Shown: positions 11,101 to 22,693 of the stretch, piece by piece | Position numbering within the stretch: the first letter of the stretch is position 1 | How the letters are laid out: each line of letters begins with the position of its first letter | Assembly (NCBI GenBank): GCA_021234155.1 | Contig: JAJEKV010000005.1 | Coordinates: 18,524,089-18,588,088 of the forward strand | Reading direction: 5' to 3' | DNA: 64,000 bases | DNA from: Isoetes taiwanensis | Taxonomy: Eukaryota > Streptophyta > Lycopodiopsida > Isoetales > Isoetaceae | Notes under the pieces: generated by a model | Told to the model about the DNA's origin: nothing | Seen by the model: the letters and a program-made list of their open reading frames with translations, nothing else | The model's database searches: none | Translations under genes and position numbers: made by a program

Positions 11101-11593
11101 GCATGCATCTTTCTGAAAAATTACGAAACTGCAATTGTTATTGTCTCAGGCGAGAGAACATCACGGCATAAACATCACGTAAAGGAAATATTTTTGTCCC
11201 GAAAGGCTGAAAAAATGGCAGAAAATTGAAGAAATTGGGAGGTGCGTGCATGTGTACTTAATTCCAATCATATTCCAGTTCTGCCTCTAGATTTCTGCCT
11301 CTAGATTTCGGTTTTTGTTTGAATAGCTGGGTTTTCCAGCCATGCATGCATCTGTCTGAAAAGTTAGAAACGTTTAGGTTATATGTGGTACTAAGACTAC
11401 AAATGTTATTGTCTCAGGCAAGAGTCATCACGGCGTTTATCATCATGTCAAGGAAATAGTTTTGCTCCCAAAATGCTGAACAAATAGCAGAAAGTTGAAT
11501 TGGAATAATTGAGGTGCGTGCATGTGTACTTAATCCCAATTATATTCTAATTTTGCCTCTAGATTTCGGTTTTTGTTTGAACAGCTGGGTTTT
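11101..11593. repeat. Tandem duplication, about 245 bp, upstream of the Helitron
   Basis: Copy 1 (about 11101-11338) and copy 2 (about 11341-11593) share, in order, GCATGCATCTTTCTGAAAA, TTATTGTCTCAGGC, a CATCACGG phrase, GAGGTGCGTGCATGTGTACT, TGCCTCTAGATTTC and CGGTTTTTGTTTGAA with AGCTGGGTTTTC. Substitutions and small gaps show it is not recent. The phrase TGCCTCTAGATTTC is itself doubled inside copy 1. It lies 300 bp before the Helitron coding region and may be part of its 5' non-coding DNA. Confidence 0.7.
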
Positions 11594-11923
11594 CTGATGG
11601 GAATAAGGTCTGAAATGCTTTCTACTTTCTACACTGCCATTGTATAGAACGAGAATGTGTATGTTATAGAGAAACCTGTAGAATGCCAATTGCTGTATAG
11701 ATAATATTTGGTGTATATTCATCTTAGGCTATTGTATTCCATATTGAAGTCTTCTCGAAAGCTTCCCTAATGCTCTGAAACTGAATGCATGTGCACTCGG
11801 TTCTCCTTGAGCCTACAAATCAATATTTGAACTCTAATATTTAGCCTCTTAATAATATTTGCCCTGCGCCTCCTTTGTAGTTACCAATGAGAGCTACAGA
11901 AGTCATCCTTTCTTTGATGAGCC

Positions 11924-12569
11924 ATGGATAACCTTGAATCCACTCCTGATAGATCTGGAGGCATCATGCCAAGGCATAGGACAGAAATTGACCCAGCCAA
12001 AGAATATTCTGCTGCTGAACTCAAAAGATTGCGACGGAATGAGAGTAAGCGGCAATGGTATGCAAGGCTTTCAGCAGAGGACAAGGAAGCCTTAAAACAG
12101 AGCATGCGAGAATATTCAAGACAACGACACTGGAGGCCAGACCAGAATAATCTCAGTAGACCAAGGAACTGGGTAAAATCAAGTGTGTTGTGCATCTACA
12201 AGGGCAGAAATTCCTCATGAAGAACTCTCTCTTAACGCACGAGAGCTTAGTTTGCCAGCACCGAGTAATTTATCTGCAAGCCAAGGACCTCAAGAGAGTC
12301 AAGTGGATTCTAGATCTATGGGAACGGAAACTTCTCGTGGAGAATCTTCTCACCATGGACCTGGGGAAAATCAGGTGTGTTCTGCGTCTATTAGAGCCGA
12401 AACTTTTAGGGAAGAACTCTCTTTTAATGCACAGGAGCTTGGTTTACCAACGCAGGGTAATTTATTAGCAGCCCAAGGATCTCAGGAAAACCAATTATAT
12501 TCTGCATCCAGAGGAATAGAAACTTCTCGTGGAGAATGTTCTCCAGCTGAGCTTAATAGGAAAAAATGA
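11924..12569 (+). pseudogene. Helitron N-terminal region with repeated motifs, broken
   Basis: The frame from 11924 reads PRHRTEIDPAKEYSAAELKR and then a basic motif, QWYARLSAEDKEALKQSMRE followed by YSRQR, which is common at the start of plant Helitron proteins. The same motif returns at 12580-12660 (RWYARLSADRKEALKQRMRE), in the main Rep frame. Between them, in the frame of 12183-12569, about 66-codon units repeat: RAEIPHEELSLNARELSLP, then RAETFREELSFNAQELGLP, each preceded by a VC-ASTR or VCSASIR phrase and followed by NL-A-QG-QE. A TAA stands where the repeat has GAA (about 12173), and the frame changes again at 12540-12560. So this end grew by tandem duplication and then decayed. Confidence 0.6.
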
Positions 12570-15500
12570 GGACAACCGACGATGGTATGCAAGGCTTTCA
12601 GCAGACAGGAAGGAAGCGTTGAAACAAAGGATGAGAGAATATTCGAGACAACGCTGTCGCAGGCCTCAGATGGACAACCAACCAAACACTCATGTCCCTG
12701 AGCAGCATGATCACGTGGAGTATCATGCCATGGAGTCGCCGATAGAGCAAGCGATGCCAAACAAAGAGCAAAATGTTAGCCCACAGGAACATAGCTTGCT
12801 AGAGGACACTAACTTAACAACATCCTCGCAAGAACCTCTAGAAAGGCAAGCACATTCTGCAACTAGAGTGACAGGAAATTCTCATGGAGAAGTCGTTATG
12901 CCAACATCTCAGGCACTACATTGGCAGCAACGGATAGAAAGAATGCATACATGCAAAGCACAATTTGTCGCTTTGACCTGGAACAGGCAATGCCATAGAT
13001 GCCATGCGAAACTGCTGATAAGCGAGCAGCCTAATTTCTGCTGTAATAATGGACGACGCATGTTACCGTCACTCCCTGCTATCCCATCCATGCTTGCACG
13101 CATCTATTATGAACCAGGAGTAAGCAAGGCAAGTCGCAGACTGAACCGATTGTTCTGCTTCACTGCGCTCTGTGTAGAAGGAGAGTTTGTAAGACTACAG
13201 GCACCGTCGTCTGTTGCAATAATGGGCAGAACGTATCATCAAATATTTCCAACATCTAAGCCAGACCAGCCTCTACACTGGTATCTGCATGATGAGAATG
13301 AAAGGCTGCCCGTTGCTGAAAGGCAAAGATTGTCTATTCCTTGGGTAATTCACATAGGATCAATTTTACAAACTATAAATCCGTATTGCAGACTGATCAA
13401 GAGAGTTAGGGACATGCAAACAGACACAGCTGTGTTGAACCTCAATGGTAGCATCGCAACGGGAGAAGTTGCTGCGATAGTTCATGCGAACAACACAGTT
13501 ACTGTCAACCCAAGGAGCGCGGTTTTTTGGTTGCACAAAGAAGAACAGCCAATCTACATTAGTATCCTGGATTCTCAATATGAGCCACTCCAATATCCTC
13601 TTCTGTTTCCACATGGGACACTAGGGTGGCATCCACGTAATGATCATCGGCTCTCACAAATTGATTGGTATAGGTGCAGACTCCTTTGCGAGGATAGGTA
13701 CCTGTTGTTGGGGAGATTAACGTGTGAGTACATTGTAGATATGTATTCAAGGGTCGAGGAAGAAAAACTGTGCTACATAGCCACCAATGGCTACAACAAT
13801 AGAGCACCAGATCTGAATGATGACGATTTTGCTAATGATGAAGAGACCGGACGTACGGAAGTAAGACTCCCCTCGTCATTCCTTGGTTCAAGGGCATGGT
13901 GTTCTGTACAAGTCGCTGATGCTCTTGCACTTGCAAGGGCAAAGGGACGCCCAACACTCTTCATGACTATGACAACAAACCCTGACTGGCCAGAGATACA
14001 ATCTGCATTGCAGCCTGGCCAAACGCCAGCCGAGGTTCCGACTATAGTTGTACGGTCGTTTCATGCTCGGCTGCGACAATTAAAGAAATTGCTCCATACG
14101 TATTTTGGACCACTATTGTACATAATTCATGTAGTAGAGTTTCAGAAGAGGGGGTTACCACATGCACATTTAATCCTCAAAACAGTGCATGACATACCAT
14201 TAGAAATGATAGACTCCATTATTTCAGCAGAAATTCCAACCGAAGAGAACTTAGCTCAACTCGTGAGAAAGTACATGATCCATCACCATTCTACACGCTG
14301 CTTGACAAACGGGGTGTGCTGCTGGAAATATCCTCGGCCTATCACGCAGTCAACGCATATAGATTCAAGAGGGTATGTGCAATACCGAAGGAGAACTGCA
14401 GAAGATACAAATGTAGTATCGTACTCTCCCTTTCTGCTGAAACAATTGGACTGTCACATCAATGTTGACATTGCTGCAACAGTGCATATCTTTATGTATC
14501 TTTATGCCTACATCTACAAAGGAACAGATAGAGTTCAATACCAGATACAACAAGGACGTGAAATGCAACAACAGACCTCTCACGAGCAAGTTTCGACACT
14601 TCAAACACCATCAACAATTGCTAATCAACAAGCTGATATTCAAAATGACCAACGGCAACAGTCTCAAACACACACGTCTGAAATAAGGGACTATATAAAG
14701 GCCAGGTACATTTCTGCAACCGAAGGTGCCTGGCGAATGTTCCGGTTCCATATATCAGAAAAAGACCCTGGAGTCAAAAGTCTTCCATTGCACTTTCAAG
14801 AAAGACAAAGAAGTTCACTGCGAAGACCAAACACTGCATCAGAACTCGACCGATATTTCTTAAGACCAAGTGTGCCAGAATTCGACAATGTTACCTATAT
14901 CGAATACTATGAGGGATACACATTTCTGCCAATGAACAGATTTACAGGTGCAGCAAATGAACACTTAGAAATAGCACAGTCGCTTTTACCCAGGTTTGTC
15001 GTAAGAAAAAGAACAAGAAGAGATGCTGTATGCCGAATACAGATAGTGATGCCACAAGATGGAGAGATCTTTTATCTTCGACAGCTTCTGCTCCATACTT
15101 CCCCAAGGACATGGCTAGATTTAAAGAACCACAATGGTCAGCAATATGACACATATCAAGAAGTGGTTGCAGCAATAGGACTACTTCAAAATACCACAGA
15201 ACACATTATTACTATGCAAGAAGTTGTTTCCTCCTTCCAAACACCAATGCAATTGCGTTTCCTTTTTAGTCTCCTCATTCTAGATGGTGCACCAGCACTA
15301 GAAATGTGGCAAATGTTCCATATGCAGTTAATACTTGACTTTTATGACTCATCACAGGGCAATCTCACATTTGCAAGCCAACAGGCATTACTGGCCATAG
15401 AAAACGTCCTTACACAACATGGTACAACCGTGACAAATTTTGGGCTACCAAGAATTACTATCAATTCCCAGCTCGTCCTGCAGGAACTCTTAAAATTCCC

Positions 15501-15591
15501 TGACTTCCAAACATATGCCACAGAAGCAAGAAAAATGCATGACAGCATGAACATTGACCAAGCACAGATTTATGACCACATACATTCCTAG
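12529..15591 (+). pseudogene. Helitron Rep (HUH nuclease) part
   Basis: A 1020-codon open frame with the Helitron Rep layout. A zinc-binding segment CHRC with FCCNNGR lies at about residues 156-175. The Helitron-like N domain follows (about 370-660) with LCEDRYLLLGRLTCEYIVDM. The HUH motif is LPHAHLI (His545, His547), preceded by VVEFQKRG as in plant Helitrons. The tyrosine motif is YLYAYIYKG around 656-665; plant relatives usually read YLFKYVYKG, so the lysine between the tyrosines is replaced by alanine. SATEGAWRMFRF near 730 is the usual block after it. The frame stops at 15589 within the linker to the helicase, where family members continue; the helicase resumes in another frame from about 15560. 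It nicks and rejoins DNA during rolling-circle transposition in intact elements. The long frame suggests recent decay, but without the fused helicase it should not transpose. Confidence 0.85.
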
Positions 15592-16892
15592 GCCAATCTT
15601 CATTGATGGGAAAGCAGGGGCTGGAAAGACCTTCTTACTCAATGCAGTATGTTTGTCCATTCGTGGCGAGCAAGGCATTGTCTTGCCGTGTGCAACGACT
15701 GCACTAGCAGCATTATTATATCCTGGAGGACGCACATCACACTTACTATTTCAGATCCCTGTAACAGACAACAACGTTGGCATTCAGTCAATGATTAACC
15801 CAACATCTGATAGGGCAAATCTGATAAAGAGGCAAAGATTATAATATGGGATGAGTTCCCAATGGCGAACAAGGCAGTTATTGAATCGGTGAACCTCCTC
15901 TTACAGTCCATTTGTAACAATGAACACCCATTTGGTGGAAAGTGTTTTGTGGCTGCAGGGGACTTCCGACAAATCGCTCCTATAGTTGAAGGTGCAGGAC
16001 GACAAGCAACGCTAGATGCATCAATCAAATCGTCACATTTGTGGCATACATTTGATGTGCACCACTTGCATCAGGAAGTGAGAAATGCATCTGATCCTGA
16101 ACTTGCACAACTTGTGTCTTCAATCGGAGAGTCGTGGCAGTCTGATACTGTTACATTTAGTTTGTTTCAGACCACAATGGATATTAACTACAGCCGGGAC
16201 TTCTTATTCCCCATGGAGATCTTGGCAAATCCGTGGTTATGTGAAAAGAGGGCATTCCTCTCACCTCTTAATATGCATGTGGATGACTTCAATAAATCCA
16301 TTTTAGACTGCTTACCTGGAGTTGGAAAACAATATTTCAGCTGCGACTATATAACAGAAAATGATGTTGTTCTTCATGACAGTGCTCTCGCAGAAAATGA
16401 TTTCCTTCACAGCTATGACCACCCGACACTACCGAAGCATATATTGCACCTCAAAAAGGGAGCGATATGTCAGGTCATGCGACTCTTGGACAAGGACAAA
16501 GGCTTAGTAAAAAATGCAAGAGTTGTCATACATGATCTGCATGAGAGATATGTCACTGTCCGGTTACTTGGAGTAAATTCAGCTTCTGCTCAATATATAC
16601 ACCCTATTTCTCGTGTAGACTTCTTTCACAAACCCCAAAATACACCGTTTACGATCCACCGGGGCAACTTCCCTTGAGACTTGCTTACTCAACAACGTTT
16701 CATAGCTGCCTTGGATTAACATTAGACAAAATAGTTCTAGATTTGCGTACAAATGTTTTTGCCCATGGGCAGCTATACACTGCATTAACGAGAATTAGAC
16801 GGAGAGAAGATGCACTGATCTTGCATAACACACCATCTTCAATTGTGACAACAAGAAACGTTGTATTTAAAGAACTATTGGAAGAACACTGA
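15554..16892 (+). pseudogene. Helitron PIF1-like helicase part, frameshifted
   Basis: Three pieces in different frames. 15554-15826 has Walker A, FIDGKAGAGKTFLLNAV. A one-base deletion near 15826 moves the frame, and IIIWDEFPMANK (Walker B, DE box) follows at about 15838-15873, then FVAAGDFRQIAPIV (GDFRQ motif). The frame 15862-16677 continues through a long insert and the LKKGAICQVMR-LD block (family: LK-G-P-MLLRN-D). A second one-base loss near 16670 interrupts FP-LRLAYS; the third piece (16678-16892) has LDLRTNVFAHGQLYTALTRI, the usual end of Helitron helicases. The NKSQGQT motif is altered to HSCLGLT, a loss at a key helicase motif. Intact protein would unwind DNA 5' to 3'; this one is dead. 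Confidence 0.85.
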
Positions 16893-18896
16893 TCTGTCTG
16901 GAGTAAACAGCGTAGACCAGGTGATGTAAAGATCTGCCCAGACATTCATACATTATTAGGCAAGTAATTTACATCTTCTAATATAATTTCATTTTGCAGG
17001 CCTGTAAAGATAGATGTTCCCGCTGCTTCAGTCCTGTAAATAGTCATGTAATAAGCGGCGTAAACTTCTTCAGCCCTTCGACGTATTCCTTTAGCTGCAC
17101 GAACCAGACGGTAGTCTGCAACTACAAATCGTTCGAGAGATTCTATTCTCTCTATGTACAATGTAAAAAGATCCAATAATGCAATGAAACACAGGACTGT
17201 ATTTTGGATTAGTGAGTGCGTGCTAATGGTCATATTGCCTTAAAAGTGTATTTGTTAAAGCCAAGAGCTTCTGCTTGCTTGCTGTCTGCCTTTGTGGTCT
17301 AAACATTATGTAGTTGCAAAGGAGCCTTGCATTTGTATTTTGTATCGTTGCTTTGCTTTTCTTTGGAACAGTGATAATAGACTACATCCAGAGTTTCAGT
17401 TCTGCAACCAGAAGCTGTTTGTAAAAGATTTCTTAAGGCTGACCTTGCAGACGAATTCTACGGGAGTACTTCTATTTTACAGGGCATCTACTTTCTTCTA
17501 ACATGCAAAGAGGTAAGTGATTCTTCCTCCTCCAGTCACCCATCCAATATATACAAGTCTATCTAGAACACCACATGAACATGCCAATAATTAAATTTTT
17601 GAGTATTCCCCAAGTTTCTATTAATAGTCACTAGATCCATTATTACACATCATTTGCTTCAATCTGCTCCAGATATCATGATTGCTTTGATGGAATTGGA
17701 TCTTAAACTGAAAGCTACCTTGCATATTTGCATCTGTGGTAAATGCCCTGCAACAAGCTATATCCTGCATGTGCAACCATAGTCAAGCTGTGTGATGGGT
17801 AAGCAGTCCCTGGTAATTGTGAAGTTGATTGAATCTGACACAATGCAGGATTCAGATGAGGCTAAACATTATTCTCTTTGACTACTTTTAGGTACTCTTA
17901 CCTGCCTACTCTCTGTGATTTGTTCTTTCAGAGTAGACCAACATGGTTGGTACAATAAGAATTTTCTTAACTATTACTTATTACCAAATGTGGTTAACTT
18001 TCTCAAAACCCTACTTCACTTTCAGAGGAAGAAAAGTGACTGTTGATGTGAATGGCAACAAGTGATTTTGTTGCACCATAGTTTGCTGCGGGAAATGCGG
18101 CCTAGCCAAAGTTGCACAGAGCCAGTTTTGCCACAGGTAAGACATGGACAACAAAAAGATATTGTTTATGGAAAAGGGTTTACGGGAAGAAGGTTTCAAG
18201 CAATCTCCTGTTAAAAGGTGCTGTGAAGATTATTTGTTAGGACATCAAATATGTAGCATAATAACAGGGGGTTTTTTTTGTGTTTTTGTACGCTTTTCAC
18301 AAAGGTTTTCCTAAGATTTCATGGCGTATTTGAATGGATGTACTAATGCGTACATCTAGAGTGCACCATTTCTTAGTCGTTGATTTAGCCTTTTTTTTTC
18401 AATGGTCCAATATCCAAGGGCTCACAACAAAAGCCCTCTTCCTCGTGGATAGCATTTTAGGGTTTCATTCCTTCTTCGATTCTATTTTCTTTTTGGAGGG
18501 ATCGGCAGGTGAAGGCAAAGGGTGAAGGCAAAGGATGAACTCCTTAGTCGGACGAGAGTTGGGTGTTAGACAAAATAGTTTAAAAAGGACGAGCCATCCG
18601 CTCCAATAAAAAAGCAGAAGCGGCTCAAAAGCTTGTTGAAGTTTTGGTGGGCGTGAAGCAAAGTGGCGGTGAGGTGAAGGCTAAGAGCTTAATCGCAGGA
18701 CGAACTTCACCATCCCCGAATCGGTCAAACAACAAGACCGATTTAGAGTTTTAGATCTTTGGCGCTCTTGGTAAAGGTCGGTCACCCAAAGCCTTCAAAA
18801 ATTCTTTTGAGCAAAATCCCCTTTTCAAAAAAGCCGTCTTCCATTTTGTCCTTGGCAAATCCGGTCTCCTCTTTTGATTTTTTAGCTTGTTAGGAA
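16893..18896. other. Helitron 3' flank and intergenic DNA
   Basis: A 95-codon frame at 16946-17233 (minus) reads RIESLERFVVADYRLVRAAK and has coding-like composition, but I recognise no family; it may be captured host sequence or Helitron 3' DNA. From 17.3 to 18.9 kb I see no gene. The phrase AATATGTAGCATAATAACAGG at 18249-18269 matches 9974-9995 with two changes, followed in both places by a G run. Confidence 0.3.
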
Positions 18897-19210
18897 ATGG
18901 TTTCTTGGCTTGCGGGGAAAGCAAGCGGGGATGTTAGAGCCATGATTAGCCCCAATCGGGAAGAAAAGCTTGGGATCTTGGCATGTTCAAGATTTAGAGA
19001 TGAGATTGGGGTGTCATTTTCGCCAGAGAAGCCGATCCGAGGGCTCGCCTTGCTCTCATTCAACCCAAATCATGGGGTCGTGTTCGGATCATGTGGTATA
19101 AAGGGTCGTTTTGATTTTCGGATCCCAGAATTGGTTAATCTGTTCTTTGCATTATTTTTTTGTTCAATTATCCGGATTTACCACCGGAATAGTCATCTTG
19201 GAAGCAATAT
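18897..19210 (+). other. Short open frame upstream of a duplication, unidentified
   Basis: A 181-codon frame (18897-19442) runs into the first copy of the duplication below. The first 85 codons have no recognisable domain. The part from 19205, RIAKVLSKILAKQLS, weakly recalls the YKVLSKILA-RL block of L1-clade reverse transcriptases, but the next expected block (QSAF-GR) is absent. I do not call a gene. Confidence 0.2.
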
Positions 19211-19967
19211 GCTAATGTACGCCCGGATCGCTAAGGTATTATCAAAGATACTAGCAAAGCAGTTGTCTTTTTGTCTCTACTCACATTATATCTTGATGAC
19301 TTCATCCCCGCCATGTAATGAAAAAGGACATATTTTGTCAATCGATTTGATGAAGATTTTGTCCACTATCGTAACTTCCTACACAAGTTTAAACCTCTTA
19401 TTTTTGCGATTGTCCATATTATATTTGCATTGCAATATATAATATTGCATATGCTCAAATCCGATTACCATATACAGCCCGTACCATCGTGGTTCATCTT
19501 CAATCTGGCTTCATCCGGTGCACGCTTTATTCACCTAGTAGTTTTTTAGTTCCAGAGAATATTGTGGCCAATATATTCCAATAGCTCTTTTTTGTACTAT
19601 TTTCCCTCGCATCCCGATCTGCTAAGGTATTATCAGCATACTAGCAAAGCAAGTTGTCTTTTGTCTCTACTCTTGTTATATCTTGATGACTTCATCCCCC
19701 GCCATGTAATGAAAAATGACATATTTTGTCAATCGATTTGACAGAAGATTTTGTCCACTATCTCTAACTTCCTACACAAGTTTAAACCTCTGATTTTGCA
19801 GTGTTCATATTATATTTGCTTTGCAATATATAATATTGCATATGCTCAAATCCAGTACCATACAGGCCCTCGTAGAGCATCGTGGCGCACAGCATGGTAG
19901 AGCATCGTGGTTCATCTTCAATCTGGCTTTATCCGGTGCACACTTTATTCACCCAGTAGATTTTTTA
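19211..19967. repeat. Direct duplication, about 340-360 bp
   Basis: Copy 1 at 19211-19546 and copy 2 at 19611-19967 share CTAAGGTATTATCA, CTAGCAAAGCA, TATCTTGATGACTTCATCCC, ACATATTTTGTCAATCGATT, AACTTCCTACACAAGTTTAA, TATAATATTGCATATGCTCA and CATCTTCAATCTGGCTT in the same order. A short spacer with TTTTAGTTCCAGAG separates them. Copy 2 has an extra doubled phrase GTAGAGCATCGTGG (about 19874-19911). Divergence by small indels points to an old event. Confidence 0.75.
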
Positions 19968-22693
19968 TTCACCTGTGTTTGCGTTAGTTAGGGCCCGAAG
20001 TATAGTATTTGCTAGATTAGACCCTAGCAAGTATTTTGTAATTTTTTTTTTTAATATAACAATCAATACACAACTACCATTAACATTATTAACACAGACC
20101 ATTGCATTTAACATATTTAAATTAAAATCCCCCTTAAACCCCCTTTGGTTTGGGTGCATATTCACACGGGGGGTTACGCAGGGCAGCGAGAGCTGTCGGA
20201 TGGGCATATTTGCCCTTTATTCCAAGATCTGGACCGTACATAGCGATCCTCATTTGTGGGGTATGCATGTACAAATTTTTATATACTGTATATTAAGGTC
20301 TGCAAAATACTATAAGGTTTGAGAGAATGTACACAGCTAAGAAGAATCACAGCTAGGAAAATTTTGTTCTTCAACAGAGTACATTGTTTTACAGGTATTC
20401 GTCTTATCATGGTATCTTATCTTCTTGAAAAATGCATATTTTTAAGAAATAAGCTTATATTCTATTTATTTTCTATAAAGTTTGCTGTTTAGTAGGTTAC
20501 ATTTATAGCACGCTGTTAAGGTAAGACTTGAGTGGGTTATTGTGGAAGTACATTATTTCATGCCGAATAAGTATTCTACGTCCCATTTGATGAGCCAATG
20601 AGCTGGGCTTATGTCTCCAAGTCAACATAAAGGAGTCGGATGTCACTTAGGCTTCCTGGGTCTTAAAGAATGTAGGAGCATCTGCATTCATATTGAACAG
20701 TAGCGCAAGATAGATTAGATATGTTACAAGCTATGAATAATGAAGTTTTTTACCTGTCAAATGACCAATTAAGAAGGATTAGACATTTAAAGAGTTCTGT
20801 GTCTGTTGCTTTTTTTTCAACGTATTATGGTGATCTTTCTTTGGATAGCTCTTTATATTTGCAGCAAAAAATTTGTGGTTGACCTTTCTCTAACATGAGC
20901 ATCCTTGGAATGCTTCGAAATACCAATTGACCATGCCAACAATAACATTTGTGAGCATTTCAAGTTCATGTTCTATAAATAATTGCAGGTGCAGGTGCTT
21001 TCTGTGATTAGAAAAAGATTCTATATCTCAAATAACTAGGTTTCTTCTAAGCTCGGGCTTTGACAAAGATTTGGACAGGAGAAAACCCTCTGATTTTTGT
21101 GATGATATTGTAAGATCTTTTTCATGCTACTGTCGTTTTTTATCTTTAACTGTTCCTTTGTTTGTATTCTTAACATGCAGGTTCTCATTTTATGGTAGGC
21201 AACAATTCTTTAAAGCATATTCTTTAAAGCCAATAGTTTATTGTGTAGGAGAAGTTTATAAATTAGATAAAAAACATTTTCGTTGTTGCATTATCTCTGG
21301 CTCTTGATAACTCTCTGGCTCTAGCAGGTCTAAATCCTGTAATTTTAAATATCACAGAGACACGGAGAAGTGGCCAGGTATGTAAGGTTATTGGGTCATA
21401 TTTTCATCTTATACAATCGTAAGGTGTCTATAGCAAAAGCCATGTATCGATGCAAACATGTCTACAGGCAGGAGCAAGAGGAGCAACAGATCTATATTGT
21501 AAATCATCTAGAAAGTTGTAGCCTAATCTAGAGGTGTTACACATGGTAGATGAGATGGTAGTATACTCTCCAATAACGTTAGCTCCATATACTCTTCTTT
21601 ATCACGTTTTTCATTGGTGTGGTTTATGTTCATTACAGGGTATCCTTTGTCTTGCAGGTTGTTGGACAGTTCTAGAAGAAAAATCTTGAATGCTGAGAAT
21701 ATGGTGGTCAGGGATACTGCATATTAGACAAATCCTCTGGAAAGGTTAGCTTTCAAGTGGTGAGTCCATCTTGCACTCCATCCTCCTCCAGTATGGTTTT
21801 TGAACCTGTCGGTAATGCAAACAACTACGCAACTAGGTTTAGCCATGGACTTTACTGGTCGCTGCTGCAGGTTAGGTCACTGTTAAATATCTAGAGGTAT
21901 GAATGGTAATGGTAGATGTAAAATTTTAGCTCATTTTAGTGACTGGAAATATCTCTGCTTGCATGCTTGGCAGAGTAAGACTCCATTAATTTCCACATAT
22001 TTCTGGGATTTTGCAGCCGCAGATAACATCAGGCTGAATGATGGAAATGATGGCAGGTACTTTAAACTAGGCTCCAGGTACCAAATGAGCCTCAAAGCTT
22101 GCTCTTTTTCCAATTACGATTTTCTAGCCTTTGTTTGATGCATGTTTTTTCATCGTCTAGAATTGCCGATATGATATCAACGTAGCTAATACCTGCTCAA
22201 AGAACGAGCCCATGTCGCCATTTTAAAAGACTTGCCATTTCACATTAGGATAGAAAGAAAGTAGGCAGATTGGGATAGTTAGGGATGGTGCATCTTCCAA
22301 AGACTTTGCTTGCCTTTTGCAGATTATGATGTCTAATTGTCTGATATTTCTCATGGAAGGCAAAGATAAATATTATCTAGCTTATTTCTCTTATTTTAGG
22401 TATGCTCTGCTTAGACAACAAGAAAAATTTTCATGTTTACTTGCAGTCCAGTGGTAAGCAAGATAGGTGCTTTGGAGTTCAAGCAACGTTTGCACTTCCT
22501 CAGCAGAATATTTTGATATTCATCCTGTGTGCTTGCTTTAAGATGGAGCAAACAGTTCAAAAAGTGCAGAGCTAATGTAAAACTTCATTTTCCAGCCAGA
22601 TCATCATGTGAAATCAGTCTGTGATATTTTTCGTTTTGCACAGGTGAAAACTAATGTCTTTGTATCATGGGAAAAGCTGCAAAACTCATAAAG
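19968..22693. other. Intergenic or intronic DNA, no gene recognised
   Basis: AT-rich with several short open frames, none with a known domain. Pyrimidine-rich stretches ending in GCAG or ACAG followed by GT (for example near 20393, 21180, 21655, 21870) look like splice acceptors, so this could be intron-rich gene debris. I cannot assemble a reading frame. Confidence 0.3.

Larger units (their letters stand above)
11924..16892 (+). mobile_element. Autonomous-type Helitron, decayed
   Basis: Rolling-circle transposon carrying, in order, an N-terminal motif region, a Rep/HUH nuclease domain and a PIF1-like helicase with the usual C-terminal block. Several frameshifts separate the parts. I could not place the TC 5' end or the CTRR 3' end with its terminal hairpin, so the stated limits are those of the coding region. 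The tandem duplication at 11.1-11.6 kb and the unassigned sequence to about 17.2 kb may belong to it. Confidence 0.85.

Noticed and set aside
19205-19442. L1 reverse transcriptase start in the duplicated segment
   Set aside because: Only one short block (KVLSKILA) fits; the following block expected in L1 is absent in both copies.
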